Origin: Rufibacter sp. XAAS-G3-1
GTDB lineage: Bacteria; Bacteroidota; Bacteroidia; Cytophagales; Hymenobacteraceae
DNA length: 64,000 nt
Direction of reading: 5' to 3'
Assembly: GCF_013623775.1 (NCBI RefSeq)
Contig: NZ_JABFAM010000003.1
Span: 310,001-374,000, forward strand
Shown here piece by piece: positions 15,853 through 25,816 of this stretch; the stretch's first letter is position 1, and each line of letters begins with the position of its first letter. The notes under the pieces are model-generated. The model had not been told where the DNA came from, did no database searches, and saw only the letters and a program-made list of their open reading frames with translations. Both the position numbers and the translations under genes were made by a program.

Positions 15853-17232
15853 ATGAAAAAAACCACACTCGCCTTAGTGGCTTTTGCGATACTTACCGTG
15901 GCCGTTGTGCTCACGCTGTGTCAGAACTATGGAATTGTTGCCCTTCCGGAAGTGGCGCTCACCGCCGTTCGCTGGATTGGCATTGCGGTACTCATTCTGT
16001 TTGCTACCCGCAAGAAATCATTGACCACTTGGATTCTGGTGAGCATGGTGATTGGTGCCGAGATTGGCTACAGTTTCCCCGACTTCGCCCAGAACCTGAA
16101 CGTTTTAAGCAAGGTTTTCCTGAAAATGGTGAAAACCATCATTGCGCCGCTCGTTTTCGCGACGCTGGTGGTGGGTATTGCCGGTCACTCCAACCTGAAA
16201 CAGGTGGGCAAGATGGGCGTGAAAGCCCTGATCTATTTTGAGGTGGTGACCACCATCGCGCTTTTCATCGGCTTGGCCGCCATTAACATTAGCCGCGCCG
16301 GCGACGGCATTGTGCTCAGGGGCCAAACCAGCGACGAGATTACCGCTCCCCCGCCCCAAACCTGGGAAGACATTATTTTGCACATCTTTCCTGAAAACAT
16401 CGCTAAATCAATAGCCGAAGGGCAGGTATTACAGATTGTGGTGTTCAGTGTGCTCTTCGGGATTGCCCTGGCCATGCTGAATGAGCGCAAGCGCCGCCCG
16501 TTGCTGGAAGTGACAGAGGGCCTGGCCGAGACCATGTTCAAGTTCACCAACATCATCATGTTCTTCGCGCCTATTGCCGTGGGGGCCGCCATCGCGTACA
16601 CCGTGGGGCACATGGGCTTCGGGATTCTGGTGAACCTGTTCAAATTGCTGGCGACGCTGTACGTGGCGTTGATTGCGTTCCTGTTGCTGGTGTTATTGCC
16701 GACAGCCCTTATCTTCCGGATTCCGATCAAGATGTTTGTGCAGGCCATTGCCGAGCCGGTTTCCATCGCGTTTGCCACCACCAGTTCTGAGGCCGCCCTG
16801 CCGCGCGCCATGGAGGCCATGGAGTCTATTGGCGTACCCCGTAAGGTGGTGGCCTTTGTGATGCCCATGGGCTATAGCTTCAACCTGGACGGTTCCACCC
16901 TGTACCTTTCCCTGGCCTCGGTGTTTGTGGCGCAGGCCGCCGGTATTGAGATGCCCTGGGAACAGCAATTGCTGATGGTGTTCACGCTCATGTTAACCAG
17001 CAAGGGAATTGCCGGGGTGCCGCGCGCCTCTCTGGTGATCCTGCTGGGGACGGCCGCCTCCTTCAACCTGCCCGTAGAGCCTATCTTCATCATTCTGGGA
17101 ATTGACGAACTGATGGACATGGCCCGTACCTCGGTCAACGTGATCGGGAACTGCCTGGCTACCGCCGTGATTGCCCGCTGGGAAGGTGAGTTTGTGGATT
17201 TGGACGCCCCGCGCGCACTAGAGACTATTTAA
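15853..17232 (+). CDS. Dicarboxylate/amino acid:cation symporter (DAACS, GltP-like)
   Basis: The 459-residue inner-membrane protein imports glutamate, aspartate or C4-dicarboxylates with H+ or Na+. Family signatures include VKTIIAPLVFATLVVGIAG, the serine-rich hairpin TTSSEAALP, the NMDGT-equivalent NLDGSTLYL, and the second hairpin TSKGIAGVPRAS, ending in a helix with DMARTSVNVIGNCLA. About eight transmembrane helices plus the two re-entrant loops are visible. It is longer at the N-terminus than GltP, with two extra hydrophobic segments. It stands alone behind its own promoter. Confidence 0.94.
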   Translation: MKKTTLALVAFAILTVAVVLTLCQNYGIVALPEVALTAVRWIGIAVLILFATRKKSLTTWILVSMVIGAEIGYSFPDFAQNLNVLSKVFLKMVKTIIAPLVFATLVVGIAGHSNLKQVGKMGVKALIYFEVVTTIALFIGLAAINISRAGDGIVLRGQTSDEITAPPPQTWEDIILHIFPENIAKSIAEGQVLQIVVFSVLFGIALAMLNERKRRPLLEVTEGLAETMFKFTNIIMFFAPIAVGAAIAYTVGHMGFGILVNLFKLLATLYVALIAFLLLVLLPTALIFRIPIKMFVQAIAEPVSIAFATTSSEAALPRAMEAMESIGVPRKVVAFVMPMGYSFNLDGSTLYLSLASVFVAQAAGIEMPWEQQLLMVFTLMLTSKGIAGVPRASLVILLGTAASFNLPVEPIFIILGIDELMDMARTSVNVIGNCLATAVIARWEGEFVDLDAPRALETI

Positions 17233-17332
17233 GCGCAGAAGTTTCTTTCCTGGAGGTATCTTTTGCACGGCTAGAATCGTTCATTAGTCATTGTGCCCTG
17301 GATCTTAACCGCTTTTTAAATTACCGTTGAAG

Positions 17333-17917
17333 ATGTATCTCCGCTTATTGTTTCTTGCTTTTCTGATCTTTGGGGCTTCGGCCTGCGCCCGAAAAACGAC
17401 TGCTCCTGCGGAACAGTCCGGCTACTCCGCGGCCGGGCAAACGGGCCTTGACCAGCATTTGAACCGCGAGGAAAAGGACACCGCCGGAACCGAGAATATT
17501 CTGGTTGGCCCCATTAACCGCGTGGCGTTTGAAAGTGAGCCGTACAGCAAATGGTTTCACCCGGGCTACCAACGGTACACGCCCAACCCCAAGATTATGG
17601 AGGAACTGCAGCCTCTGCTGGAAAATGTGACGGTGAAAGCGTACACCGGCAGCTGGTGCCTGGACAGCCAACGCGATTTGCCGCGTTTCTACAAAGTACT
17701 TGACCAGGCCCATTTCCCGCATTCCCGCTTTCACGTGGTGAGCCTGCGCGAAGACAAGACCAGCCCCAACGGCGAGGAGAAAGCGGCCAATATCACGGCC
17801 GTTCCTACCTTCATCCTGTACCGCGACGGCAAGGAAGTGGGCCGCATCGTAGAGTCGGCTTACCCTACCATTGAGATGAACATGCTCACTATTTTGAAAG
17901 CCCCCCCTGCCAAATAA
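17333..17917 (+). CDS. Thioredoxin-fold lipoprotein
   Basis: The 194-residue protein begins MYLRLLFLAFLIFGASAC, a lipoprotein signal with Cys18, so it is anchored in the periplasm. A thioredoxin-like fold covers the C-terminal half: VKAYTGSWCLDSQRDLPRF (WCxD with a single cysteine, no CxxC) and AVPTFILYRDGKEVGRI with the cis-proline. A single active-site Cys suggests a monothiol or peroxide-type role rather than disulfide exchange. I chose ATG 17333 over TTG 17327. No operon partner. Confidence 0.82.
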   Translation: MYLRLLFLAFLIFGASACARKTTAPAEQSGYSAAGQTGLDQHLNREEKDTAGTENILVGPINRVAFESEPYSKWFHPGYQRYTPNPKIMEELQPLLENVTVKAYTGSWCLDSQRDLPRFYKVLDQAHFPHSRFHVVSLREDKTSPNGEEKAANITAVPTFILYRDGKEVGRIVESAYPTIEMNMLTILKAPPAK

Positions 17918-17949
17918 GCTGTTTTAGGGCTAATTCAGAACCTGTTGAG

Positions 17950-18330
17950 GGCTCTGCTGATGCGCCTCCTGCCGGTGGTTCCCGGCGAGTCTGGAGACTC
18001 GTTTCATCCGGTGTCACGAGACTTTAGGCTCGCGCTAGTTGCGTCTAAACCTGTGAGGTCTCCAAGACCTCACAGGTTTTTGCGTTTTAAGGCTGTTTTC
18101 AGCAAAACAGCCTTAAAACGCATCACAGGGGTTTCCTTCTCCGGGGCTTATCTTGTAGAAAACTTTTGTTAACGATGCTGTTTGTGAATTATCAATTCCC
18201 TTCGCGTTGGTTGAGTAAATGCGGGGATTAGGAAATCCCCGACAGAATGCTTCCGGATTCATAAATCTGGAAGAGCTGAAAGAGCCAGACTGTTTTTAGC
18301 TTGTTTTTGGGAAAACGGGCGAAAAGCAGT
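17950..18330. repeat. Spacer of dispersed palindromes before the MFS gene
   Basis: No gene lies in 17918-18471. A block at 17958-18035 (CCCGGCGAGTCTGGAGACTCG) matches 34250-34335. Palindrome B is at 18049-18077 (AACCTGTGAGG and complement). Palindrome A at 18082-18121 has 18-base perfect arms and a 4-base loop. A block at 18218-18273 (GGGGATTAGGAAATCCCCGACAG) recurs near 57335-57378. A weaker copy of palindrome A lies at 18290-18325. A candidate -7 box TATTTTTG at 18446-18453 lies just before the MFS start. Confidence 0.7.
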
Positions 18331-18471
18331 TGCTGCAAAAAACGTAGTCCTTGCTTATAACTCTAATGAAGTGCTACAAGTAGGGCAAAAACGTTAGCGC
18401 AAGGATTGAAATTACCCGCCCATAGTTCCTTCCCGTACAAAGGTGTATTTTTGCCCGAATACCGTTTATAC

Positions 18472-19632
18472 ATGCTTTTTACCGCTTCGCTTCCCGTTTC
18501 TAGGAAAGCCCATAGAATTGCCGTAGGTGCCCTGTTCTTTCTGCAAGGGTTGTGCTTTTCCAGTTGGGGCTCCCGCATTCCCACCATCCAGCAAAAGCTT
18601 CATCTTTCTGAAACCCAGTTAGGGGCCGTGCTCTTCGCCTTGCCCGTGGGGCTTATGCTTTCTTTGCCGTTCACGGGCTGGCTTACCTCTAAGATTGGCA
18701 GCCGCAAAGTAGTCACCATTGCCTTGCTTCTTTACAGTGTTACCCTGGTTCTGATTGGCATGAGCCAGAGCATTCTGCACCTGTCTTTGGTGCTGTTCCT
18801 GTTCGGGTTTGCGAGCAACATGGCCAACATCTCGGTGAATACTCAGGCGGTGGGCGTAGAAAGCCTGTACAAAAAGTCCATTATGGCTTCTTTCCACGGC
18901 CTGTGGAGCTTGGCGGGCTTTGTGGGGGCGGCCATTGGTACGTTTATGATTGGGGCCGAGGTGGAGCCGCTGCAGCACTTCTCCCTGATTATGGCGGTGG
19001 TGATGGCGGGCGTGGCCATTGCTTACCAATATGCGTTCCCCAAAGATGCCGCGGTCCCCGCAGACCAGCCGCTGTTTGTCAAACCAGACAAGTCGTTGAT
19101 GGGGCTGGGACTCATTGCTTTTTGCTCGCTTATCTGTGAAGGAGCCATGTTTGACTGGAGCGGGGTGTACTTCCAGAAAGTAGTGGGCGCCGAGAAAGCC
19201 TGGGTGGCCGCCGGGTACACCGCTTTTATGAGCACCATGGCCCTCACCCGCTTCATTGCCGACTGGCTTACCTCTAAACTGGGCCTGAAACGCGTGCTGC
19301 AACTAAGCGGCACGTTAACAACCGTGGGGCTTGCCATCTCGGTCACTTTCCCGTCTCTGGTTACCGCCATTCTGGGGTTTCTGCTGGTGGGCGCAGGGGT
19401 GTCGGCGGTGGTGCCGTTGGTGTACGGGGTGGCGGGTAAAACCAAGACCATGGCCCCAAGTATGGCCTTGGCGGCAGTTTCTACCATCGGCTTTGCCGGA
19501 TTTTTGGTTGGCCCGCCGTTGATTGGTTTACTGGCGGGCATCAGCAGTCTGCGGCTTTCTTTTGCCACTATTGCGCTCATGGGCGTAAGTGTGGTCATCC
19601 TCTCTGGCCGGATCAAGACAGAAGAAGGATAA
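18472..19632 (+). CDS. MFS transporter
   Basis: The 386-residue protein has 12 hydrophobic segments. It carries the MFS loop signature GWLTSKIGSRKV between helices 2 and 3 and its degenerate repeat DWLTSKLGLKRV between helices 8 and 9. N-terminal GLCFSSWGSRIPTIQQKL and central HGLWSLAGFVGA are typical of the sugar/FucP-like or YbjJ-type branch. The substrate is unknown. I chose ATG 18472 (MLFTASLPVSRKA); the frame is open from TTG 18406, but that would place a promoter-like TATTTTTG inside the gene. Confidence 0.88.
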   Translation: MLFTASLPVSRKAHRIAVGALFFLQGLCFSSWGSRIPTIQQKLHLSETQLGAVLFALPVGLMLSLPFTGWLTSKIGSRKVVTIALLLYSVTLVLIGMSQSILHLSLVLFLFGFASNMANISVNTQAVGVESLYKKSIMASFHGLWSLAGFVGAAIGTFMIGAEVEPLQHFSLIMAVVMAGVAIAYQYAFPKDAAVPADQPLFVKPDKSLMGLGLIAFCSLICEGAMFDWSGVYFQKVVGAEKAWVAAGYTAFMSTMALTRFIADWLTSKLGLKRVLQLSGTLTTVGLAISVTFPSLVTAILGFLLVGAGVSAVVPLVYGVAGKTKTMAPSMALAAVSTIGFAGFLVGPPLIGLLAGISSLRLSFATIALMGVSVVILSGRIKTEEG

Positions 19633-19736
19633 GCTATTTCTGAACGGCTCTCCCAGAGTCTTGGGGGCACAGCAGGTTCAGGAATATTATGCTTAGCTTC
19701 GGCTTTTGCTGCATCTGTTGCCTTTCGCCTGTTTTC

Positions 19737-21728
19737 ATGAAACGCCGTAAGATCCTTTCTTTATCCTTTAGCTTCGTTTACCTGATGAGTGCTGTTACCG
19801 TTTGGGCCCAGATCCGGGAGTTTGACCAATACCCTACCCCCACCGAGGCCAACCTCTGGACGGAGTACACCCCTGAAAGCACCACCTTTAAGCTTTGGTC
19901 GCCGATGGCGCAGGAAGTGGTGGTTAAGCTGTATGACGCAGGCAACGGGGGCACGGCGCGCGAAAAGCTGCCCATGCAAAAAGGAGAGAAAGGCGTTTGG
20001 CAACTCACCGTCCAGAAGAACCTCAAAGGCGTTTACTATACCTACCAGGTCAAAGCCGATCACCACTGGCTCAATGAAACGCCCGGCATCTACGCCACGG
20101 CCGTGGGGGTAAACGGCCAGCGGGCCATGGTGCTGGACATGGCCTCCACCAACCCCAGGGGCTGGGCCACCGACAAAGGCCCCGCGGTGAAAACTATGAA
20201 CGAAGTGGTATTGTGGGAAGCCCACGTGCGCGACATCACTTCGCACCCCTCCTCGGGCAGCTCTAAACCGGGTACCTTTCTGGGGTTGGTAGAGGCCAAG
20301 ACCAAAACTCCAGACGGTTTACCCACCGGCATAGACCACATGAAGAATCTGGGGGTCACACACATTCACCTGTTGCCTTCGTTTGATTACCGCTCCATTG
20401 ACGAGGCCGCGCTGGATACGCCGCAGTTCAATTGGGGCTATGATCCGCAGAACTACAACGTACCCGAAGGCTCCTACTCTTCAGATCCGTTTCAGGCCGA
20501 GGTGCGCATCAAAGAGTTCAAGCAGATGGTGCAGGGCTTCCATAAGCGTGGCTTGGGCGTGGTCATGGATGTGGTGTACAACCATACGGGTCTCTCCAAA
20601 GGCTCCAACTTCAACCTGGAATTCCCAGACTACTACTACCGCCATACGCCCGATGGGAAATACTCAGATGCCTCGGCCTGCGGCAACGAGACCGCCAGCG
20701 AACGCGCCATGGTGCGTACATTCATCATTGAGTCTTGCAAATTCTGGGCGCAAGAGTACCACGTAGACGGGTTTCGGTTTGATCTGATGGCCATCCATGA
20801 CCTGGAAACCATGAACCAGCTCTCGGCGGAGCTGAAAAAGATCAATCCCAACCTCATTATCTACGGCGAAGGCTGGACGGCTGGCAGCAGCCCCCTGCCC
20901 GATGCTGCCAAAGCCCTCAAGGCCAATACCCATCAACTCAGCCATATTGCCGCTTTCTCAGATGATATCAGGGATGCCATCAAAGGCTCCGTGTTTGACG
21001 AAAAAGCCAAAGGGTTTGTGAGCGGCGCAACAGACACCGAGGAAACGATCAAATTTGGCGTGGTGGGAAGCGTTTCGCACGCGCAGGTAGACATGACCAA
21101 GGTGAACCACACCAAAGCCCCCTGGGCACGCGAGCCCTGGCAAGCCATCTCGTATGTGTCCTGCCATGACAATCTTACCCTGTTAGACAAACTGAAAGCC
21201 TCCAGCGAGCACGCCACCCCCAATCAGTTGAAAAAAATGCACCTGCTCTCCAACGCCATCGTGCTCACCTCGCAGGGAACAGCCTTTCTGCACGCGGGCG
21301 TGGAAATGATGCGCACCAAAAACGGCGAACACAACAGCTATAACCTGCCAGATGCCATCAACCAAATCAACTGGAACTGGAAAGCCGCGCACCCAGAGGT
21401 GTTTACGTATTACAAAAACCTCATTTCCCTGCGCAAAGCCCATCCGGCGTTCTGGATGCCCACCACCCAACTGGTGAACCAACACCTGGAGTTTACCGTC
21501 ACAGAACCCGGCCTGGTGGGGTATCAACTCAAAGACCACGCCCACGGCGATTCCTGGCAGAACATTCTGGTTTACTACAATGCCCGCGAAATTGCCGCTG
21601 AAATACCTCTAACCGGAGAGTGGAAAGTAGCCGCCCTGGGAGAAACCATCAAGTTAAAAGGAGGCAAAAAAGTAAAAGGCACCGTTGCCATTCCTCCGGT
21701 TTCCATGCTTGTCCTGTACCAGGAATAA
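19737..21728 (+). CDS. pulA: Type I pullulanase-like glycoside hydrolase (GH13)
   Basis: The enzyme would cleave alpha-1,6 branches in pullulan, glycogen or starch. A signal peptide (ILSLSFSFVYLMSAVTVWAQ) sends it to the periplasm. Next come a CBM48-like N-domain (STTFKLWSPMAQEVVVKLYD), the type I pullulanase signature NWGYDPQNYNVPEGSYSSDP, GH13 region I DVVYNH, the nucleophile in VDGFRFDLM, the acid/base in IYGEGW, and SCHDNLTLLD, with a C-terminal beta domain. ATG 19737 is preferred; ATG 19689 would add 16 Cys-rich residues that overlap a palindrome remnant. It stands alone rather than in the Sus operon at 45 kb. Confidence 0.92.
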   Translation: MKRRKILSLSFSFVYLMSAVTVWAQIREFDQYPTPTEANLWTEYTPESTTFKLWSPMAQEVVVKLYDAGNGGTAREKLPMQKGEKGVWQLTVQKNLKGVYYTYQVKADHHWLNETPGIYATAVGVNGQRAMVLDMASTNPRGWATDKGPAVKTMNEVVLWEAHVRDITSHPSSGSSKPGTFLGLVEAKTKTPDGLPTGIDHMKNLGVTHIHLLPSFDYRSIDEAALDTPQFNWGYDPQNYNVPEGSYSSDPFQAEVRIKEFKQMVQGFHKRGLGVVMDVVYNHTGLSKGSNFNLEFPDYYYRHTPDGKYSDASACGNETASERAMVRTFIIESCKFWAQEYHVDGFRFDLMAIHDLETMNQLSAELKKINPNLIIYGEGWTAGSSPLPDAAKALKANTHQLSHIAAFSDDIRDAIKGSVFDEKAKGFVSGATDTEETIKFGVVGSVSHAQVDMTKVNHTKAPWAREPWQAISYVSCHDNLTLLDKLKASSEHATPNQLKKMHLLSNAIVLTSQGTAFLHAGVEMMRTKNGEHNSYNLPDAINQINWNWKAAHPEVFTYYKNLISLRKAHPAFWMPTTQLVNQHLEFTVTEPGLVGYQLKDHAHGDSWQNILVYYNAREIAAEIPLTGEWKVAALGETIKLKGGKKVKGTVAIPPVSMLVLYQE

Positions 21729-22051
21729 ACCTTACATACCACCACGCTACTCAGAGCCTTGCCATTTTCAGCCTATTTTTCAAAAATCAGCCCTAAAACA
21801 GAATAGGCAACAGCCCGCCGTTACCGTTTGTGCGTAGAGCGCAGGTCTAAAGACGCTACGAGGTCTTTGGAGCAGGCGGTATGACGGTGGTGACCAAAAA
21901 CACCCTTCCTACTGCAGTAGGGGTGCCCGGAGGGCGGGGTGGTAAACACGCGTTTTTGAACTGTTTTCTGGAAACCGGCCCTAAAACACAGGCCTGACCA
22001 GTACGTACTGTTTTTGTATCTGGGCTACCGTTTTTCCGTTTAAAGACCTGT
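21729..22051. repeat. Spacer with two palindrome copies
   Basis: There is no gene. Imperfect copies of palindrome A are at about 21753-21800 and 21952-21991. A fragment at 21835-21880 (GTGCGTAGAGCGC, GACGCTACGAGGTCTTTGGAGCA) is related to the repeat at 34360-34460 and 62070-62190. Confidence 0.6.
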
Positions 22052-24388
22052 ATGGGATCCAACGATTATCAAATTAGTGTTACTTCTTTTCCGTTCAAGG
22101 CGCACCTGAGCCTGAAACCAATTATTACCTACTGGCAGCAGTTCCAAGACAACTGTAAAAGTAGCTTCATGCTGAGCGCGCAGGAAATAGGCAGGCAGTT
22201 GCAGGAACTTCCCGAACTTCTGGAGCCTATCACTGATTTGAACACGCTGGGCCCCAAGCACCAATGCCTCATTGATTTGCTCATGACGGCGGTTTTCCCG
22301 CCGGCCACGCATGAATCTGAGGCCAGCGGCGTGGTGGGCCCAGGGTATGATGCCAGCTTTTACTACACCCAGCCCTACAAGCAGATTATCCTCAATGACA
22401 GCAACCACCTGAAACGCCCCCTCAATATTGACGAGCACCGCACGCTCTTCAACCGGGTGCGCATGGTGTACCTCTTAATTCTGGAGAAATTCTACCACGT
22501 GCAGGTGCCGCATGAAGAGTTCCTGATTTATACCGTGCCAGATTACCAACTGGGGCTGTACCGCCACTACAACGTAGTGCTGAACACCCAATTTCTGGAC
22601 ATCACCCTTACGCAAACCCTACCAGCGCTCAGCAAAGAAGACATCCAGACCATGCTGGACAACATCCGCGACATGGACATCTGGATGGAGTTGCTGCCGC
22701 CCGAAAACTTTGAGATCAGCGGGTTCTACATCATGAACCTGCTGGACGTAACTGACCAGGAAGTGCTTTCTTCGCTTAAAAACGATCTGCTGGAGCGCGA
22801 TGTCATGCTGGCACCAGATAGGTTTGAGCAGTTGCAGGAAAAAATCCGCATTCTTTTCAAGCGGCCGCACCTGCAGTTGGGCGTGGCGGCGTTCCATAAA
22901 AACAAAAGCGCGTTCGTCAACTTCGGCAACAAGATAAACCACAGCTTTTTGCTGCAGAGCGAAATCACCAGTTCCAGCTACGCCGGTTTCAAGGCTATTT
23001 ATGACGAACTGGTGCGTGACGGCCATCCGCTGGTTATAAAAAATGTGGAAACAACTACCCAATTACCAGCGGGCGTGCGGGAAGAGATGCTGAGCATGGG
23101 CATCCGGAACATTGTGCTGGCCCTGCTGCGCTACGGCAATGACCCCATTGGCATCCTGGAACTGGGCTCTCCCAACCCCGGCGACTTAGACAACTTCGCC
23201 ATTGCCAAGGTAGAGCAGTTTCTGCCGTTGTTCTCAGTGGCGGTAAACCGAAACTCAGAGGAGATTGAGGCGCGGGTGCAGTCTGTGATAAGGGAGAAGT
23301 TCACGGCCATTCACCCGGTGCTGGAATGGCGTTTCAGGGAAGCGGCCATGAACCTGCTGGACAAGATAAACGCCTCGCCTATTGCGCCCACGCCCGAGAT
23401 GGAGCCCATCATCTTCCCAGATGTGTACCCGCTCTACGCCGTGGCCGATGTACGCAGTTCCAGCACTGAGCGGAACACCGCCATTCTGGGCGATTTGATG
23501 GAACACCTGCAACTGGCGGAGCGGGTCTTGAAGAAAGCCGTGGAAGTGCATTCACTGCCCATTCTGGATGAACTGCGCTTCTCTATCTCCAAGCATCTGC
23601 GTCAGCTGAAGACAGGATTACTGGTGCAGGATGGCATTCTGATCTTTGAGACCTTGCGGTCACAGGTAGAGCCCATGTTCCAGTTTCTGGAAGTCACCCA
23701 CCCAGAGTTGCTGCAGTATATTCAGGACTACCGCAATGCCATGGATCCCGGATTGGGTATTCTGTACAAACGCCGCAAAGCCTTTGAGGAGAGCCTCACG
23801 CTCATCAACGAAACCATCTCAGAATATGTGGAGCAGCAGGAACTGGCCGCCCAGGAGATGTACCCGCACTACTTTGAGCGGTTTGTGACCGATGGCGTGG
23901 AGTTCAATATCTACGTGGGCCAGTCTCTGGTAGAAAACCAGCCGTTTGATCTTATGTTCCTCCGCAACCTGCGCCTCTGGCAGCTGATGGTGATCTGTGA
24001 AGTGGCCCGCCGCACGCAGGCCCTCAAACCAAAGTTGAACGTCCCGCTGGAAACCACCCAGCTGATTCTAATCCACAGCCAACCGCTGGCCATCCGGTTC
24101 CGGCAAGACGAGCGCAAGTTTGACGTAGACGGCGCCTACAACATCCGGTATGAGATTGTGAAAAAGCGCATAGACAAAGCCCTGGTTCGGGGCACCGAAG
24201 AACGCCTCACCCAACCCGGCAAAATCGCGATTGTCTACTCCCAGGCCCGCGAAGCCAACGAGTACCTGGAGTACATTGAATACCTCCAAAACAAAGGCGT
24301 CTTAACCGAAAACGTGGAACAGCTAGAGGTAGAAGACCTCCAGGGCGTCAGCGGCCTGAAAGCCCTGCGCGTGCAGATTAAATGCTGA
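22052..24388 (+). CDS. Large GAF-domain protein of unknown function
   Basis: The 778-residue soluble protein has no signal peptide. Residues about 310-410 resemble a GAF sensor domain (YDELVRDGHPLVIKNVE, GIRNIVLALLRYGNDPIGILELGSP, VEQFLPLFSVAVNR). The long N-terminal region (with FYYTQPYKQIILNDSNHL) and the helical C-terminal half (HLQLAERVLKKAVEVH, RRKAFEESLTLINETISEYV) match no domain I know. It lacks a kinase, cyclase or HTH output, so it may act through protein contacts. I believe related proteins occur across Cytophagales, from memory of annotations. It stands alone. Confidence 0.8.
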   Translation: MGSNDYQISVTSFPFKAHLSLKPIITYWQQFQDNCKSSFMLSAQEIGRQLQELPELLEPITDLNTLGPKHQCLIDLLMTAVFPPATHESEASGVVGPGYDASFYYTQPYKQIILNDSNHLKRPLNIDEHRTLFNRVRMVYLLILEKFYHVQVPHEEFLIYTVPDYQLGLYRHYNVVLNTQFLDITLTQTLPALSKEDIQTMLDNIRDMDIWMELLPPENFEISGFYIMNLLDVTDQEVLSSLKNDLLERDVMLAPDRFEQLQEKIRILFKRPHLQLGVAAFHKNKSAFVNFGNKINHSFLLQSEITSSSYAGFKAIYDELVRDGHPLVIKNVETTTQLPAGVREEMLSMGIRNIVLALLRYGNDPIGILELGSPNPGDLDNFAIAKVEQFLPLFSVAVNRNSEEIEARVQSVIREKFTAIHPVLEWRFREAAMNLLDKINASPIAPTPEMEPIIFPDVYPLYAVADVRSSSTERNTAILGDLMEHLQLAERVLKKAVEVHSLPILDELRFSISKHLRQLKTGLLVQDGILIFETLRSQVEPMFQFLEVTHPELLQYIQDYRNAMDPGLGILYKRRKAFEESLTLINETISEYVEQQELAAQEMYPHYFERFVTDGVEFNIYVGQSLVENQPFDLMFLRNLRLWQLMVICEVARRTQALKPKLNVPLETTQLILIHSQPLAIRFRQDERKFDVDGAYNIRYEIVKKRIDKALVRGTEERLTQPGKIAIVYSQAREANEYLEYIEYLQNKGVLTENVEQLEVEDLQGVSGLKALRVQIKC

Positions 24389-24454
24389 GTTTATTGAGTG
24401 AATGAGAGAATGTGGATGAAGTGAGTGTGGGAATGGTTTAATTTAATCGTCGAA

Positions 24455-24653
24455 GCTGTTTAGAGTTTCAGGCCTGTTTCTGTAAAAGTAGCCTGAAAAC
24501 GACGGTACAAGCATCTGCATGCGGCAGTGTACCGCTAAACCTCTTGTTTTTGGCCTGTTTTCATAAAAGTAGCCTCAAAACAAGCGCATAAACGGATGCT
24601 TGCCCCAAAGGAATTGTTTTAAATGCCGGTGAATGAAAAACTCTAAACAGGTT
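24455..24653 (+). repeat. ~200-bp composite dispersed element, copy 3
   Basis: This is the best-preserved copy: CTGTTTAGAGTTT on the left, AAACTCTAAACAG on the right, and two internal palindromes (24467-24500 and 24545-24582). The remaining spacer up to 24985 holds a fragment of the 13.2/35.5 kb repeat (CCCCTCCTTGGAGGGTAGG near 24700), a CTGTCGGGGATTTATAAATCC block near 24825 and another palindrome at 24950-24985. No gene. Confidence 0.75.
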
Positions 24654-24985
24654 CGTCATAAACCCCATATTACACCCATGTGGAACGCCGGAGAATTCCC
24701 CTCCTTGGAGGGTAGGTTTCCGCATTTTGTATACAGCATTGCATTTTACTATCAACGGCAACTAATTTTATGTTTGTTGTATATCCTGGCTCTTTCGGAT
24801 TGATCAACCCGAAAACACGCTGTCGGGGATTTATAAATCCTCCACTGCGCGCAGCGCACTCGTTAAAGCTTTCCTGCAAGATGAACTTCCAACAGGGGAA
24901 TTCAGCAAAAGAAGGCAGCAAACGCCCCCAGACAAGGAAATGATTAGTTTCAAGCTTATTTTCTAAAAAACAGCCCTAAAACGCC

Positions 24986-25525
24986 ATGCCAGACACGTTA
25001 GCCCACCGCCTTCAACTCCTGCAGGGAGACATCACCAAAGTACAGGCAGATGCCCTTGTGAACGCCGCTAATTCCAGTTTGTTGGGCGGCGGCGGGGTGG
25101 ACGGGGCTATCCACCGGGCAGGCGGCCCGGCCATTCTGGAAGACTGCCGAAAAATTGTGGCCCGCCAGGGCGGCTGCAACACCGGGGAAGCGGTGATCAC
25201 AACGGGCGGCAATTTACCGGCGAAACACGTCATCCACACCGTGGGGCCAGTCTGGAACGGAGGCCATAGAAGGGAGCCGGAATTACTGGCCAATTGTTAC
25301 CACAACTCTTTGCAATTGGCGCAGGAACACGGGATAAGAACCATTGCCTTCCCCAACATCAGTACCGGAATTTACGGGTACCCCAAAGACAAAGCCGCCA
25401 ACGTAGCGGTGCAGACGGTACGGGCCTTCCTTGCGCAGCACCAACTGCCAGCCCAAGTCATTTTTGTGGTATTTGATGCGGAGAACCTGCGGTTGTATGA
25501 AGAGCAGTTAACGAACCTTTCGTAA
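24986..25525 (+). CDS. Macrodomain O-acetyl-ADP-ribose deacetylase
   Basis: The 179-residue protein is a single macrodomain of the YmdB/MacroD type. It binds ADP-ribose and would hydrolyse O-acetyl-ADP-ribose or mono-ADP-ribosyl esters. Visible motifs are [36 protein letters not shown]-type blocks (catalytic Asn and Asp in [17 protein letters not shown]), [22 protein letters not shown], and the phosphate loop [13 protein letters not shown]. Length and motif order are full. It stands alone; its cellular partner is not evident. Confidence 0.94.
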   Translation: MPDTLAHRLQLLQGDITKVQADALVNAANSSLLGGGGVDGAIHRAGGPAILEDCRKIVARQGGCNTGEAVITTGGNLPAKHVIHTVGPVWNGGHRREPELLANCYHNSLQLAQEHGIRTIAFPNISTGIYGYPKDKAANVAVQTVRAFLAQHQLPAQVIFVVFDAENLRLYEEQLTNLS

Positions 25526-25781
25526 GAGGAGGAATAACTTTTGCCTTTTCTGACCTTCCCGCCATCACAAGGTAAAAAACCGCGCAAACAAGGGAGTACC
25601 CCCTAGTGGAAGCAGAGGGTATCCTGAGATAAAATACTTGCCCTGCCTAGAAAATCACTAAACAGTAAATGGTATATTCGGCAGTTACAGCCTCCGCTTA
25701 TCTGACTACCGGTAGTCGAATAAACGGATGTTGCACTCCATACATAGCGCCAATAACCGGAGTTGTTCCGTTTATACAATA

Positions 25782-25788
25782 GTTGGGC
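25782..25788 (+). other. Candidate cassette boundary GTTGGGC before cassette 1
   Basis: GTTGGGC fits the integron attC right core GTTRRRY. Its exact complement GCCCAAC opens the attC-like site at the other end of the same gene (26368), as expected for the two ends of one excisable cassette. No clear left half-site is seen upstream; the rest of the spacer 25526-25781 shows nothing else. Confidence 0.5.
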
Positions 25789-25816
25789 AAAATGGAAAAT
25801 ATTAACAAAAAAAAAG

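Noticed and set aside
18619-19302. 227-residue minus-strand frame opposite the MFS gene
   Set aside because: Gln/His-rich composition typical of the antisense of hydrophobic helices; no motif.
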